From: a virus
Strand: one strand, 5' to 3'
IMG/VR virus record: IMGVR_UViG_3300011013_000040
Location: 1-37,563 of that record
DNA: 37,563 nt
How positions within the stretch are numbered: position 1 is the first letter of the stretch; every line of letters begins with the position of its first letter. The notes beneath the pieces were generated by a model. That model ran no database searches and was not told the origin of the DNA. It was given only the letters and a program-made list of their open reading frames with translations. Of the stretch, positions 24,592 through 31,328 are shown in pieces. The translations under genes and the position numbers were made by a program.

Positions 24592-24906
24592 ATGGCAAAC
24601 ATGAACATCTCATTTTCGCCAATGCGCCGTGATGATACACTGACCGTCAGCCTCACGGGCGACATTCTGACCCTCAACGGAGAGGCGTTCGATTTCAGCG
24701 CCCTGCCGGATGGCGCCACCCTGCCGCGCGATGCCGTAGCATGTGATTGGCTGGACTCGGACGTGGAGCGGATCGGCGGGGTGATCCACCTGACGCTGAT
24801 CCTGCCGCACGGGGCGGATGCGCCACAATCGACCCTATTCCCCGCACCAATCACGGCCACTGACGGGCCGATCACACTGCCCGTTTATGAGGAGATACCG
24901 GTATGA
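24592..24906 (+). CDS. Hypothetical fibre-associated protein
   Basis: This 104-residue acidic protein is predicted beta-rich (LTVSLTGDILTLNGEAFDFS, GGVIHLTLILPHGADAPQST). The motif DGATLPRDAV...WLDSDVERIGGVIHLTLILP recurs in small genes after the fibre gene in Rhodobacteraceae prophages. It may be a fibre assembly factor; I cannot assign a biochemical role. It starts three bases after the fibre stop and overlaps the next gene by ATGA. Confidence 0.6.
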   Translation: MANMNISFSPMRRDDTLTVSLTGDILTLNGEAFDFSALPDGATLPRDAVACDWLDSDVERIGGVIHLTLILPHGADAPQSTLFPAPITATDGPITLPVYEEIPV

Positions 24907-25223
24907 ACATCGACATGACGCAGATGGTCACTGCTGCTGACAAAGCAGCGCAGACGGAAGCGGCACGGCTGGAGGCGATCAAGGCCGAGTGCAAGCGCCG
25001 GATATTTGCCGTTGCGGGCCAGACAGCACAGACCAATCTTTCCGCGTCAGCCGCCGCAGGGCTGCTGACAACTACACAGATGGCCACTTACAAGGCTGGT
25101 CTTGCATGGGTGGCTGCGATGCGCGCTGCCTGTGCCACGATGCCGGCTGGGATGGATTTTCTGGCCGACGCCTCATGGCCCGCGATCCCGGCTGGCGTGG
25201 TTGATTTGGCCGGGGCGTTCTGA
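24903..25223 (+). CDS. Hypothetical fibre-associated protein, helical
   Basis: This 106-residue mainly helical protein opens MNIDMTQMVTAADKAAQTEA, then ARLEAIKAECKRRIFAVAGQ. It ends MDFLADASWPAIPAGVVDLA, resembling the 'W-P' C-terminal phrases of tail-fibre assembly (Tfa-like) proteins. It pairs with the preceding gene through an ATGA overlap and with the next through a one-base overlap at 25223. Role inferred from position only. Confidence 0.5.
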   Translation: MNIDMTQMVTAADKAAQTEAARLEAIKAECKRRIFAVAGQTAQTNLSASAAAGLLTTTQMATYKAGLAWVAAMRAACATMPAGMDFLADASWPAIPAGVVDLAGAF

Positions 25224-25486
25224 TGCAGAAAATCACGGACGCGCTTAATGACTCGATCATTGGCTGGCTGGTGGCTGGCGCATTCGGCGGACTTGTCTGG
25301 CTAACGCGCAGGGCGATCACCAATCAAAAACAGATCGAATTGATGCGCGTTTCAATGGAATCAATCAGCCACGAGCAAGAGCGCGACCGGAGTGATTTCA
25401 AGGACGGCCTGCACCGGATTGAGGCCGCGCAAACCGCAATGGGGGCGGACATCAAGGGGCTACTGAAAGGATCGGAGACAAAATGA
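25223..25486 (+). CDS. Small membrane-anchored protein of the lysis block (XhlA/holin-like)
   Basis: This 87-residue protein has one N-terminal membrane helix (SIIGWLVAGAFGGLVWLTRR) followed by a charged helical, probably coiled-coil tail (QIELMRVSMESISHEQERDR, then SDFKDGLHRIEAAQTAMGAD). The layout resembles XhlA-like lysis proteins with opposite order of segments. It lies directly before the holin, overlapping it by ATGA, so a lysis-accessory role is likely. Confidence 0.5.
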   Translation: MQKITDALNDSIIGWLVAGAFGGLVWLTRRAITNQKQIELMRVSMESISHEQERDRSDFKDGLHRIEAAQTAMGADIKGLLKGSETK

Positions 25487-25704
25487 TACATCCTGGGTGG
25501 AGACTGATTTTGCGACGTGCATGGTCTGTGCGGCTAATTGCGCTGGCCGGGGTGTTGTCGGTGCTGCCGGTGTTCCTGGCGCTGGTTGACGCGAGCTTGC
25601 TGGGTATCCCGCCGGTGGCGTTCGCGGCATTGTCGGCGCTGGCCAGCCTTGGCGCATTTGTGGCCCGGTTCATTGTGCAATCCGGCGCGGGGCTGAGCGC
25701 ATGA
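25483..25704 (+). CDS. Holin candidate
   Basis: This 73-residue protein has a basic N-terminus (MIHPGWRLILRRAWSVRLIA) and two membrane helices (LAGVLSVLPVFLALVDAS and AFAALSALASLGAFVARFIV). HPxWRxILRRAWSVRL is the opening of a Rhodobacterales phage holin-like family (annotated DUF7940 in some databases, by my recognition). It lies immediately upstream of the endolysin with an ATGA overlap. It would permeabilise or depolarise the inner membrane to start lysis. Confidence 0.7.
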   Translation: MIHPGWRLILRRAWSVRLIALAGVLSVLPVFLALVDASLLGIPPVAFAALSALASLGAFVARFIVQSGAGLSA

Positions 25705-26252
25705 GGTGGCCGTGGCAGCGCCGCTCAGAGCCGATTGTGGTTATCAGGCCACCAAGACCCAAGCCGAGCAAGAAGCGCCGCTTGGTGGGCGCTGCGGCGG
25801 TCTCTGCGGCGGCGCTGGCCGCGACACCTATGGTGCAGCACTGGGAAGGGACGCGATTGCAGGCGTACCGGGACGTTGTGGGCGTCTGGACGATCTGCAC
25901 CGGCGAAACACTGAACGTTGGTCCGGGCGATGTGGCCACGGCGGCCGATTGCAATTCGATGCTGGCCAAGCGGCTGGTGCAATTCGGGACGGAGATCGCC
26001 CCGTGTTTGCCTGCCGATTTGCCGATCGAGATGCGCGCGGCGTTTATCAGCACGGCCTACAATATAGGATCGGGCGGGTTCTGCCGGTCCAGTATGTCAA
26101 AGCGGTCAAAAGCTGGCGATCTGGTGGGGGCGTGTGACGCGCTGAGCCTGTGGAATAAGGGCCCGGTCAACGGGGCGCTGCAAGTGATCGAGGGGTTACG
26201 GCGGCGGCGCGAAGCTGAACGGGAATTGTGCATGAAAGGGGCGAACGGATGA
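25701..26252 (+). CDS. Endolysin, GH24 lysozyme with N-terminal SAR-like segment
   Basis: This 183-residue protein belongs to the phage lysozyme family. The catalytic triad pattern is Glu49 (HWEGTRLQAYRD), Asp58 and Thr64 (VVGVWTICTGET). The end FCRSSMSKRSKAGDLVGACD, then NGALQVIEGLRRRREAEREL is typical GH24. A basic N-terminus and weakly hydrophobic Ala/Val segment (residues about 29-43, VGAAAVSAAALAATP) look like a signal-arrest-release domain. The enzyme may then be exported tethered and activated on membrane depolarisation. It overlaps the holin and the next small gene by four bases each. Confidence 0.88.
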   Translation: MRWPWQRRSEPIVVIRPPRPKPSKKRRLVGAAAVSAAALAATPMVQHWEGTRLQAYRDVVGVWTICTGETLNVGPGDVATAADCNSMLAKRLVQFGTEIAPCLPADLPIEMRAAFISTAYNIGSGGFCRSSMSKRSKAGDLVGACDALSLWNKGPVNGALQVIEGLRRRREAERELCMKGANG

Positions 26253-26383
26253 TCACGCTGGCAATCACGCTGGGGATTATCTTTTTATGTGCGTTGGTCC
26301 GCCTGGCCCTCGAATGCGCGGGCGAAATCAATCCAGCACCCGATCAAGGCCGAATATATTTCGAGGAGGCGACAAGACGATGA
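26249..26383 (+). CDS. Small single-span membrane protein, 44 residues
   Basis: ATG 26249 (ATGA overlap with the endolysin stop) opens a 44-codon frame ending TGA 26381-26383, which again overlaps the next start. The product is MITLAITLGIIFLCALVRLA, a membrane helix, then a short polar tail. It lies between the endolysin and the spanin pair, so it may be an antiholin or pinholin-like accessory. No family recognised. Confidence 0.5.
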   Translation: MITLAITLGIIFLCALVRLALECAGEINPAPDQGRIYFEEATRR

Positions 26384-26622
26384 TCGGGTGGATTATCTCG
26401 AACGCTGCGCCCTATGTGATCGCACTGGGCGCGCTGTTGGCGGCGCTGCTGGGCTACGGCGCCCGGCAGAAAGCCAAGGGGCGGCGGCAAGCGGCGGACG
26501 CGGCCTTGCGGGACAGCATCAAGCGGCAGGAGGACGGACGAAATGCAGTGGCGAATTTACATGGCGCTGGCAGGGCTGATCTTGCTCAGCAGTTGCGCGA
26601 CAACGACGGTCGGTGGAAGTGA
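26380..26622 (+). CDS. Rz-like inner-membrane spanin
   Basis: This 80-residue protein has an N-terminal membrane helix (NAAPYVIALGALLAALLGYG) and a charged helical periplasmic part (RQKAKGRRQAADAALRDSIK). It has the i-spanin layout, shorter than lambda Rz. An out-of-frame lipoprotein gene starts inside it at 26543, the classic Rz/Rz1 overlap. An AGGAGG at 26363-26368 precedes the ATG at 26380. It would pair with Rz1 to fuse or disrupt the outer membrane. Confidence 0.75.
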   Translation: MIGWIISNAAPYVIALGALLAALLGYGARQKAKGRRQAADAALRDSIKRQEDGRNAVANLHGAGRADLAQQLRDNDGRWK

Positions 26623-26746
26623 CGCCGGATGCGCCAGCTACGGCGAGGCGCGCACGACCATGCCAACCGACATCAGCGCGTTGCCTGACGGCTGGCTGAG
26701 GTGGGTGGCCGAGATGGACACCAGAATGACCGGCACCTGCCGGTAA
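26543..26746 (+). CDS. Rz1-like outer-membrane lipoprotein spanin
   Basis: This 67-residue lipoprotein has the signal peptide MQWRIYMALAGLILLSSC, lipobox LLSSC with the lipidated Cys at about residue 18, then a short periplasmic part with two more Cys. The gene starts inside the Rz-like gene in another frame, with AGGAGG at 26528-26533 before ATG 26543. This nested arrangement is diagnostic of spanin pairs. Confidence 0.8.
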   Translation: MQWRIYMALAGLILLSSCATTTVGGSDAGCASYGEARTTMPTDISALPDGWLRWVAEMDTRMTGTCR

Positions 26747-26761
26747 AAGAAAGGAAACAAC

Positions 26762-27028
26762 ATGCCCGCAACGGATTTTTATCGCTCCGGCAGGACCGGA
26801 ATCACGAATCCGGCCGATCACATCGAGGAAGTGACACCTGATGATGCAAACGATCTCAATTTCGTCACGCGGTCTTTGAACGTCACCGGCGGCGGAACAG
26901 TGAAGGTCACGATGGCCGACGGGTCGGTTGGAACTCTCTACATCTCGGATGGTGGGGCCAAACCGGTGCGTGTGGTTAGAGTGTGGTCGACGGGTACGAC
27001 CGCGACCGGGATTGTCGGACTAAGCTGA
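26762..27028 (+). CDS. Spike base protein, RCAP_Rcc01079-like
   Basis: This 88-residue protein matches the small GTA spike-base family: F-Y-x-S at the start, THPDDANDLNFVTRSLNVTG-like segment (here TPDDANDLNFVTRSLNVTGG), and the end PVRVVRVWSTGTTATGIVGL. In the Rhodobacter GTA this protein sits at capsid vertices and anchors head spikes that bind the host capsule. AAAGGAAAC precedes the ATG. The next gene, overlapping by one base, is the likely spike. Confidence 0.75.
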   Translation: MPATDFYRSGRTGITNPADHIEEVTPDDANDLNFVTRSLNVTGGGTVKVTMADGSVGTLYISDGGAKPVRVVRVWSTGTTATGIVGLS

Positions 27029-27801
27029 TGGATATCGGTATCGGCATCAACATCGCGTCGGCAGCGCTGAACCAATGGACCCCGGCTTCGCTATTTTCCA
27101 CTGGCGCTCAGGGCGCGTGGCTCGACCCGTCGGACTTCTCGACCCTGTTTCAGGACGTGGCCGGAACTGTCCCGGTCGTGGCGGACGGCGATCCTGTCGC
27201 GCTGATGCTGGACAAGAGCGGGAACGGCAATCATGCGGCCCAATCCGTGGCCGCCGCGCGCCCTACCTGGCACACGGACGGCGGCGGTCGCCCCTACATC
27301 GACTTCGACGGTGTGGATGACATCCTCGAAGCGCCTTTCGCGGTCAATCACACCTTCTCTACACTCAGCATGGGGTACCAAGGCACTATCAGCGGCCAGA
27401 ACGGTGGGATCATCTTCGGGGTTGGCATCGGGTCAACCGGACGTGATTATATCTATACCTCTTTTGGCAACACACGCGCCTACAGGCAGCCCCAGACGAC
27501 CGGCGTCATTTCAAGCTATCTTGCCAAAATGGAGGTTCTTCAGGTCTCGACCCTGCGCGTCGGTCCCGGCGTGGATTACTTTCTCGCGCGGGCGAACGGG
27601 GTGGACGTGGCATGGAATGGTACCGGTGCGGCGGAAATGGCTTTGACGGGAGCGAAAATACACCTCGGGGCGCGCTATCCCGGCAGCGGCCACACGCCCG
27701 CGCGGTTCTGGGGCGCGTTCTACATAACCCGTGCCCTGACCGATGTAGAGCTTTCGCAGCTCGAAGCCTTCCTTGCAAATAAATCTGGGGTGACGCTATG
27801 A
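27028..27801 (+). CDS. Candidate head-spike or receptor-binding protein, lectin-like fold
   Basis: A 257-residue protein opens with an N-terminal anchor (MDIGIGINIASAALNQWTPA). The body resembles concanavalin/LamG-like carbohydrate-binding modules: AWLDPSDFSTLFQDVAGTVP, then VADGDPVALMLDKSGNGNHA, RPYIDFDGVDDILEAPFAVN, and an end GAFYITRALTDVELSQLEAF. The phrase D-K-S-G-N-G-N-H-A with F-D-G-x-D-D is typical of such modules in bacterial and phage surface proteins. Coupled to the spike base gene it probably binds capsule or polysaccharide. Confidence 0.65.
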   Translation: MDIGIGINIASAALNQWTPASLFSTGAQGAWLDPSDFSTLFQDVAGTVPVVADGDPVALMLDKSGNGNHAAQSVAAARPTWHTDGGGRPYIDFDGVDDILEAPFAVNHTFSTLSMGYQGTISGQNGGIIFGVGIGSTGRDYIYTSFGNTRAYRQPQTTGVISSYLAKMEVLQVSTLRVGPGVDYFLARANGVDVAWNGTGAAEMALTGAKIHLGARYPGSGHTPARFWGAFYITRALTDVELSQLEAFLANKSGVTL

Positions 27802-28190
27802 GACTTACAGCAGCAGTCGATGGGTCGATACTGGACGATGCCAAGCAACTCGCCGCCACGTTGGGGTTAGGCCCGGCGGACCTCGATACCTTCGTCACTG
27901 GTTGGCAGGACGCAAATGGGGTAGCGTTTAATGTGGCGAGTTGGGACGCAGACCCTATGTGGATTACCGCCGCGCAATCAACACTGGCTCGCCCGACATG
28001 GGACACCACGAGTGCGATCAACATGACCGGTGCAGGCCGGGCACAGTTGGCGCTGACCCTCTGGACCGTTGATATGACCCTGCCGATGCCAACAGCCTTG
28101 ATCGGGGCGCTCACGGTCATCGGTGGTATCCCTCCCCTTGACGCCTTGGCAGCAATGGGGCTTACGCAAACGCCGGAGCCAATACCATGA
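27798..28190 (+). CDS. Hypothetical protein following the spike gene
   Basis: This 130-residue protein has no recognised family. It has mixed composition (LDDAKQLAATLGLGPADLDT, VNVASWDADPMWITAAQSTL-like) and a hydrophobic C-terminal third (MPTALIGALTVIGGIPPLDA). Coupled by ATGA to both neighbours, it may assist spike assembly. Confidence 0.5.
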   Translation: MRLTAAVDGSILDDAKQLAATLGLGPADLDTFVTGWQDANGVAFNVASWDADPMWITAAQSTLARPTWDTTSAINMTGAGRAQLALTLWTVDMTLPMPTALIGALTVIGGIPPLDALAAMGLTQTPEPIP

Positions 28191-28504
28191 GACGCCTCAT
28201 CGCAGCATTCGCCCTGACGCTGGTTTTTGCCGGTCCTGTGTCGGCGCAACCGCACTGCACGTTGACGGTTCAGGCAATTTCAACTTTGTTACGCTGGGGC
28301 GAGAATGTCGTGGACGAAGAAACGCGCCCGGCGGCAGGCCATCCCGATATTTTGGTTCACTGGCAGGTTTGGGCAAACCCGATAACCGGCTCGTGGACAT
28401 TCATTGGCACGGTGGGCGTGAAAACGTGCCTATTCGCCGCTACTCGCCGGGGGTACGACGGGAGCCATACAGTCTCTAGCTTTCTGGATGGTAGTCCTGC
28501 ATGA
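28187..28504 (+). CDS. Small exported protein of unknown function
   Basis: This 105-residue protein has a clear signal peptide (MRRLIAAFALTLVFAGPVSA, predicted cleavage before Gln21) and a secreted part with two Cys that could form a disulfide. It is the last gene before the att region. As an exported protein at the edge of the late block it could be an accessory (lysogenic conversion or superinfection exclusion) gene or a late periplasmic factor. Function unknown. Confidence 0.6.
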   Translation: MRRLIAAFALTLVFAGPVSAQPHCTLTVQAISTLLRWGENVVDEETRPAAGHPDILVHWQVWANPITGSWTFIGTVGVKTCLFAATRRGYDGSHTVSSFLDGSPA

Positions 28505-28532
28505 GAGCAGAACGGGCAGTCCCGATTTGGGT

Positions 28533-28558
28533 AGGGTTTTTTGGCAGCGCCAAGAAAC
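28533..28558 (+). repeat. Left arm-type inverted repeat of attP
   Basis: AGGGTTTTTTGGCA (28533-28546) is the exact reverse complement of 28743-28756. Similarity extends inward through GCGCCAAGAAAC. It lies 76 bases left of the tRNA-derived core. No U-run follows a stem on either strand, so a terminator reading is weak; binding of integrase arm domains is the better inference. Confidence 0.5.
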
Positions 28559-28634
28559 ACGGTCGGTTCGCGGGCCGCAAATTGGGGTTAAACCGGAAAA
28601 TATCGCGAACAATGCACGAAAATACCCCTTAGAC

Positions 28635-28684
28635 CTGTCTTCGGGAGGCAGGGGCCGGAGGTTCGAATCCTCTCACTCCGACCA
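28635..28684 (+). other. attP: attP core: 3' part of tRNA-Pro(CGG)
   Basis: These 50 bases fold as positions 27-76 of a tRNA. The anticodon stem is CTGTC/GGCAG around loop TTCGGGA (anticodon CGG), and the variable loop is GGGCC. The T arm is GGAGG-TTCGAAT-CCTCT, the acceptor strand is CACTCCG, then A and CCA. The 5' half (acceptor, D arm) is absent; upstream sequence is unrelated. Phages that integrate into tRNA genes carry the 3' part so that the tRNA is rebuilt. With the integrase starting 74 bases downstream on the minus strand, this is the attachment core. Confidence 0.85.
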
Positions 28685-28729
28685 ATATTTCAAACACTTA
28701 TCGCCTCAAAATCTCGGCCTCTGAGCCGG

Positions 28730-28756
28730 GTTTGTTGGCGGTTGCCAAAAAACCCT
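28730..28756 (-). repeat. Right arm-type inverted repeat of attP
   Basis: TGCCAAAAAACCCT (28743-28756) is the perfect inverted copy of the left arm, with partial identity continuing to 28730. It lies 46 bases right of the core and ends just before the integrase stop codon at 28758. The rest of 28505-28757 holds no gene. Confidence 0.5.
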
Positions 28757-28757
28757 G

Positions 28758-29834
28758 TCATGATCGTCCTTTTGCATGGTCGAGCGCCGCCGCCGTTGCC
28801 GCCTGAAAATCCGGGTGATGATGCAGGTAAACGCTTTCCAGCGTCTGGATGGATGTACCGAAGAAGCCGGCGGCGTCGGCTAGTGGCACGCCGGCCTGCA
28901 TCGCCCAGGTGATGGCCGTGTGCTTGAGCGTGTGCGGTGTGGCGCGGATGTCGGCTTTTTGGCATACCGTTCCCCACGCCGTCTTGATCGATGCCACCCG
29001 GCTGCCTCGGTATTCGACAACCCAGCCGCTATTGCGGCCCGCAGCCATCTTCCAGCGCCGTGCCGCTCTGAGCAGTTTCTGAGGCATCCGGGCCGGTGGC
29101 CTTCGCTTTGCGGTTTCTCGCATTTCCTCTGCTTTTCGGTAGAGCACACCGTGCTCGACATCGATGTACCCACCGCCCGGGTGCGGCTCGAATCGCAGGC
29201 TCAGAATTGCTTCCTTGCGGGAGCCGGTATAGACGGCGACCAGAATAAACCGCGCGATGTGCCTCGTGCGCGGGTTGGACCGTGCCGCGCGAATGAGCGC
29301 GGCCACTTTGCTTCGGGTGAGCCAGCGATCTGTCGGGGCCTTCTTGGCCGGAAGGACGACATTCGGAGCGCGAGTGAGATATCCTTCGGTCGCGCAATAG
29401 TTCACCGCCGCCTGCAGACACCCGAGCTCGCGGCGTGTTGTACCTCGCCCGGCCGGCCTCTCGCGATCCGTGCCGGCGCATACCACCCGCTCGCGGGCAT
29501 ATCGCCGGCAGGCCGCGGCGGTGACGGCACCGACAGGCGTGTCTCCCCACCACGTCACCAGCGCGGAGATTGCGTGACCGATGCGCGCGGGATCAGCGAC
29601 ATGCGGCGCGTGCTGTTCGCCATAAATGGCGAGGGCTTCCGCAACACTCATCCGGTCTGGCTCAGCGGGACCACCTGGGCGCTCGCGCTCGACGAGATAG
29701 GCCGCGAGCATCGCTTCAGCCTGTCGGCGATCCGTTGTGCCTGTCCGACGCTGGGTCTTGCCGTCGATGATGATGTATTTGCCCCCGTCGCTGGGACGTG
29801 GGTAGAGTCTAGCACCCTTGCTGGGACGCGGCAT
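28758..29834 (-). CDS. int: Tyrosine-recombinase integrase
   Basis: This 358-residue protein has an N-terminal arm-binding-like part (KYIIIDGKTQRRTGTTDRRQ), a core-binding domain and a catalytic domain. Catalytic Arg I is in VAVYTGSRKEAILSLRF. The second box is PHTLKHTAITWAMQAGV, where Lys takes the usual Arg place of H-x-x-R, as in a known subfamily. The Tyr is in ESVYLHHHPDF. It catalyses recombination between attP and the host tRNA-Pro gene. It is the last gene of the minus-strand left operon. Its first 187 bases overlap the excisionase gene in another frame. Confidence 0.92.
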   Translation of the reverse strand: MPRPSKGARLYPRPSDGGKYIIIDGKTQRRTGTTDRRQAEAMLAAYLVERERPGGPAEPDRMSVAEALAIYGEQHAPHVADPARIGHAISALVTWWGDTPVGAVTAAACRRYARERVVCAGTDRERPAGRGTTRRELGCLQAAVNYCATEGYLTRAPNVVLPAKKAPTDRWLTRSKVAALIRAARSNPRTRHIARFILVAVYTGSRKEAILSLRFEPHPGGGYIDVEHGVLYRKAEEMRETAKRRPPARMPQKLLRAARRWKMAAGRNSGWVVEYRGSRVASIKTAWGTVCQKADIRATPHTLKHTAITWAMQAGVPLADAAGFFGTSIQTLESVYLHHHPDFQAATAAALDHAKGRS

Positions 29835-29989
29835 AGCTCAATCAACCTCTCCAAGTCGTCCGGGTGAACACGCACCGCCCGCCCCACCCGGATCAACAGA
29901 CCATGTTCTTCGGCGGCATCACGCAGCGACTTGGCGGGCAGGTCAAGCTGTTCTGCAGCGGCTTCGATTCTCAAGAGTCGTTTGCTCAT
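29648..29989 (-). CDS. xis: Excisionase-like DNA-binding protein
   Basis: This 113-residue protein has an N-terminal winged-HTH (MSKRLLRIEAAAEQLDLPAK, then SLRDAAEEHGLLIRVGRAVR and VHPDDLERLIELC). A disordered Ser/Thr-rich tail ends ERLKR-type (here ADRLKRCSRPISSSASAQVV). The same tail pattern is known from Rhodobacteraceae phage excisionases, so the long overlap with the integrase gene (187 bases, different frame) is probably genuine. It would bend attL/attR DNA to direct excision. Start ATGA-overlaps the preceding micro-gene. Confidence 0.75.
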   Translation of the reverse strand: MSKRLLRIEAAAEQLDLPAKSLRDAAEEHGLLIRVGRAVRVHPDDLERLIELCRVPARVLDSTHVPATGANTSSSTARPSVGQAQRIADRLKRCSRPISSSASAQVVPLSQTG

Positions 29990-30084
29990 GCTCCCCCATC
30001 ACGCTTGTCGGCGTCCATCTGATCCGCAAAGTTCGCCCCCAGGCGTCCGAGCTCGGCCATAGTCCAGTAACAGCGATCACTCAT
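29986..30084 (-). CDS. Small hypothetical protein, 32 residues
   Basis: ATG at 30084 on the minus strand opens a 32-codon frame (MSDRCYWTMAELGRLGANFA, then an acidic/basic end) closing at 29986. Both ends are ATGA overlaps, with the upstream gene stop and the excisionase start. Composition is protein-like and includes a helix-forming segment. No family recognised. Confidence 0.45.
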   Translation of the reverse strand: MSDRCYWTMAELGRLGANFADQMDADKRDGGA

Positions 30085-30305
30085 ATCTCCATCTCCATCT
30101 GCGTGATCCCCGGGTCATTCTGCGGATCCCAAGTCCACGGGCCAGAGGCCATGGGCAGCTGCGAGAGAGCGCCACGCATGTGCCGCTGCCAGTGGGTGAA
30201 CTCCGTTGCCGAGCAGGCGCAGAGCGCGTGCCCGATGGGCCAGCCCATCAGCCATCCGACAAAGAGCGGATTGAGGCTAAGACCGTTTCTGGGAGGTAGC
30301 ACCAT
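30081..30305 (-). CDS. Short conserved phage protein, possibly a methylase C-terminal remnant
   Basis: This 74-residue protein has NGLSLNPLFVGWLMGWPIGH and then CSATEFTHWQRHMRGALSQL. The L-N-P-x-F-V-x-W-L-M-G-W-P phrase is the C-terminal signature of phage DNA-methylase-related proteins, but here no catalytic domain precedes it. The ATG 30305 lies one base after the HNH stop and the stop overlaps the next micro-gene. It is either a stand-alone small protein or a truncated remnant that stayed in the operon. Confidence 0.45.
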   Translation of the reverse strand: MVLPPRNGLSLNPLFVGWLMGWPIGHALCACSATEFTHWQRHMRGALSQLPMASGPWTWDPQNDPGITQMEMEI

Positions 30306-30306
30306 G

Positions 30307-30753
30307 TCATGCTGTGTTCTCTGGAAGATTCAATGAAGCCTGCCCGACAGATTCTTCCAGTCGGCGCCGTATACCGGCGCGGCGCATCGGCGCGTCGTAG
30401 GTATTGTGGCAACGCTGGCAGATCGCTACGAGGTTCTCGCGGGCGCAGTTCTCTGGTTGGTGATCGAGATGGGCGACGGTCAGGACCACCCGAACAGGCC
30501 TCGCCCAATCGCAGGTGTCCTCGCTGCTGTCTGGCACCGCCTGGCAGGTTACGGCATCGAAACCATCTTCGTATGCCGATTGGTTGGCGTAGCGATAAAG
30601 CGCGCGGCCATCAGCTGACCTCCCGCGTCTGATAATGCCGCCGTTCCAGACGCCGCACCATTCGCAGCGGTTCCCCGCCTCGGCACGAACGCGGGCGGAT
30701 ATTTCTGGCCAATCGGCGGGATACCGTTTCCGGTTTTCGGGGCGGATCGGCAT
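30307..30753 (-). CDS. HNH endonuclease
   Basis: This 148-residue protein has an HNH nuclease domain. CEWCG supplies the first metal-binding Cys pair, TVAHLDHQPENCARENLVAI holds the H-x-x-H-x...N-L core, and CQRCHNTYD supplies the second Cys pair and final His. It probably nicks or cuts DNA; in this early operon it could act in recombination, homing or exclusion. No terminase-linked position is seen. ATG 30753 overlaps the preceding stop as TGATG. Confidence 0.85.
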   Translation of the reverse strand: MPIRPENRKRYPADWPEISARVRAEAGNRCEWCGVWNGGIIRRGRSADGRALYRYANQSAYEDGFDAVTCQAVPDSSEDTCDWARPVRVVLTVAHLDHQPENCARENLVAICQRCHNTYDAPMRRAGIRRRLEESVGQASLNLPENTA

Positions 30754-31127
30754 CAGCGGCCATCCTTCAAAACGCGCTTCATGGCAGTGATAACTGTCCT
30801 GTTGAAGGTTTCTGATGGTTCATCCTCGATGAACCATTCAAACCGCAGCATCGCACCTCCGGGCCCGATAATGGTGATTGTGGTCTGACCTTCATTGATG
30901 ATCATCGCGTGTGTGATCGCGTCTTGGATGCCCTGTGCCAGCGCCTCGCGGAAATCGGGGCAATCCTGATCGTCCTCGTTCAGCCAAGCCTCGATGCCAT
31001 CAACGACTTCGTCCGCACCTCGGCGCTGCACCGCTTCATCCAGCAGGTTCATGGCGCGGTAGATATCATCATTCTTGTCCTCGTCGTGTATTTTCAGTTT
31101 GACGTTAAGAGTTTGCTCTTCAGCCAT
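30753..31127 (-). CDS. Hypothetical acidic early protein
   Basis: A 124-residue protein starts at ATG 31127, with GAGGAA a few bases upstream. It is strongly acidic (KLKIHDEDKNDDIYRAMNLL, EAWLNEDDQDCPDFREALAQ) with a beta-rich end (GQTTITIIGPGGAMLRFEWF). No known family. Early left-operon position suggests a host-takeover or accessory function; an acidic surface could mimic DNA, but that is speculation. Confidence 0.55.
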   Translation of the reverse strand: MAEEQTLNVKLKIHDEDKNDDIYRAMNLLDEAVQRRGADEVVDGIEAWLNEDDQDCPDFREALAQGIQDAITHAMIINEGQTTITIIGPGGAMLRFEWFIEDEPSETFNRTVITAMKRVLKDGR

Positions 31128-31128
31128 T

Positions 31129-31221
31129 TCAGTTCCTCTGCTTTCCGTCGCTGGCCTCTGTTGCCAGAGGCCAGAAAAAGAAGTCAGCGTTGCGGAGTTC
31201 AATTTGGTCAGTGTTGGTCAT
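31129..31221 (-). CDS. Micro-protein, 30 residues
   Basis: ATG 31221 has GGAAGGA about six bases upstream and encodes MTNTDQIELRNADFFFWPLA plus ten more residues, ending one base before the next gene start. A longer form would start at 31242 inside the direct-repeat junction. Function unknown. Confidence 0.4.
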   Translation of the reverse strand: MTNTDQIELRNADFFFWPLATEASDGKQRN

Positions 31222-31239
31222 GATGTTCCTTCCGTTTTT

Positions 31240-31317
31240 CATCAGCTGTCGTCCCTCATGGCACCGAGGACATTCCCGGCGGCGCGGATCCAGTTTGCTG
31301 CGAGCTCGTCGAGGTTT
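31240..31317. repeat. 78-bp direct repeat, copy 1
   Basis: This is identical, base for base, to 32242-32319, 1002 bases away. The copy holds the last 24 codons of the gene at 32244-32531 plus the TGATG junction and the first base pair of the following start. The two copies flank the PAPS-reductase-like gene. Confidence 0.95.
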
Positions 31318-31328
31318 ATGGCGGTCAT
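31242..31328 (-). CDS. Duplicated tail of the 95-residue gene, 28 residues with its own start
   Basis: ATG 31328 gives M-T-A-I and then NLDELAANWIRAAGNVLGAM-RDDS, the same ending as the gene at 32244-32531. GGAG lies upstream and the ATGA overlap with the preceding frame gives coupling. It is probably a by-product of the duplication that created the repeats; whether the peptide has a role is unknown. Confidence 0.4.
   Translation of the reverse strand: MTAINLDELAANWIRAAGNVLGAMRDDS

Noticed and set aside
28520-28545. Late-operon terminator (CCC-GATTT-GGG then TTTTTT)
   Set aside because: The stem is only three base pairs and separated from the T run by TAGGG; the T run is better explained as part of the inverted arm repeat.
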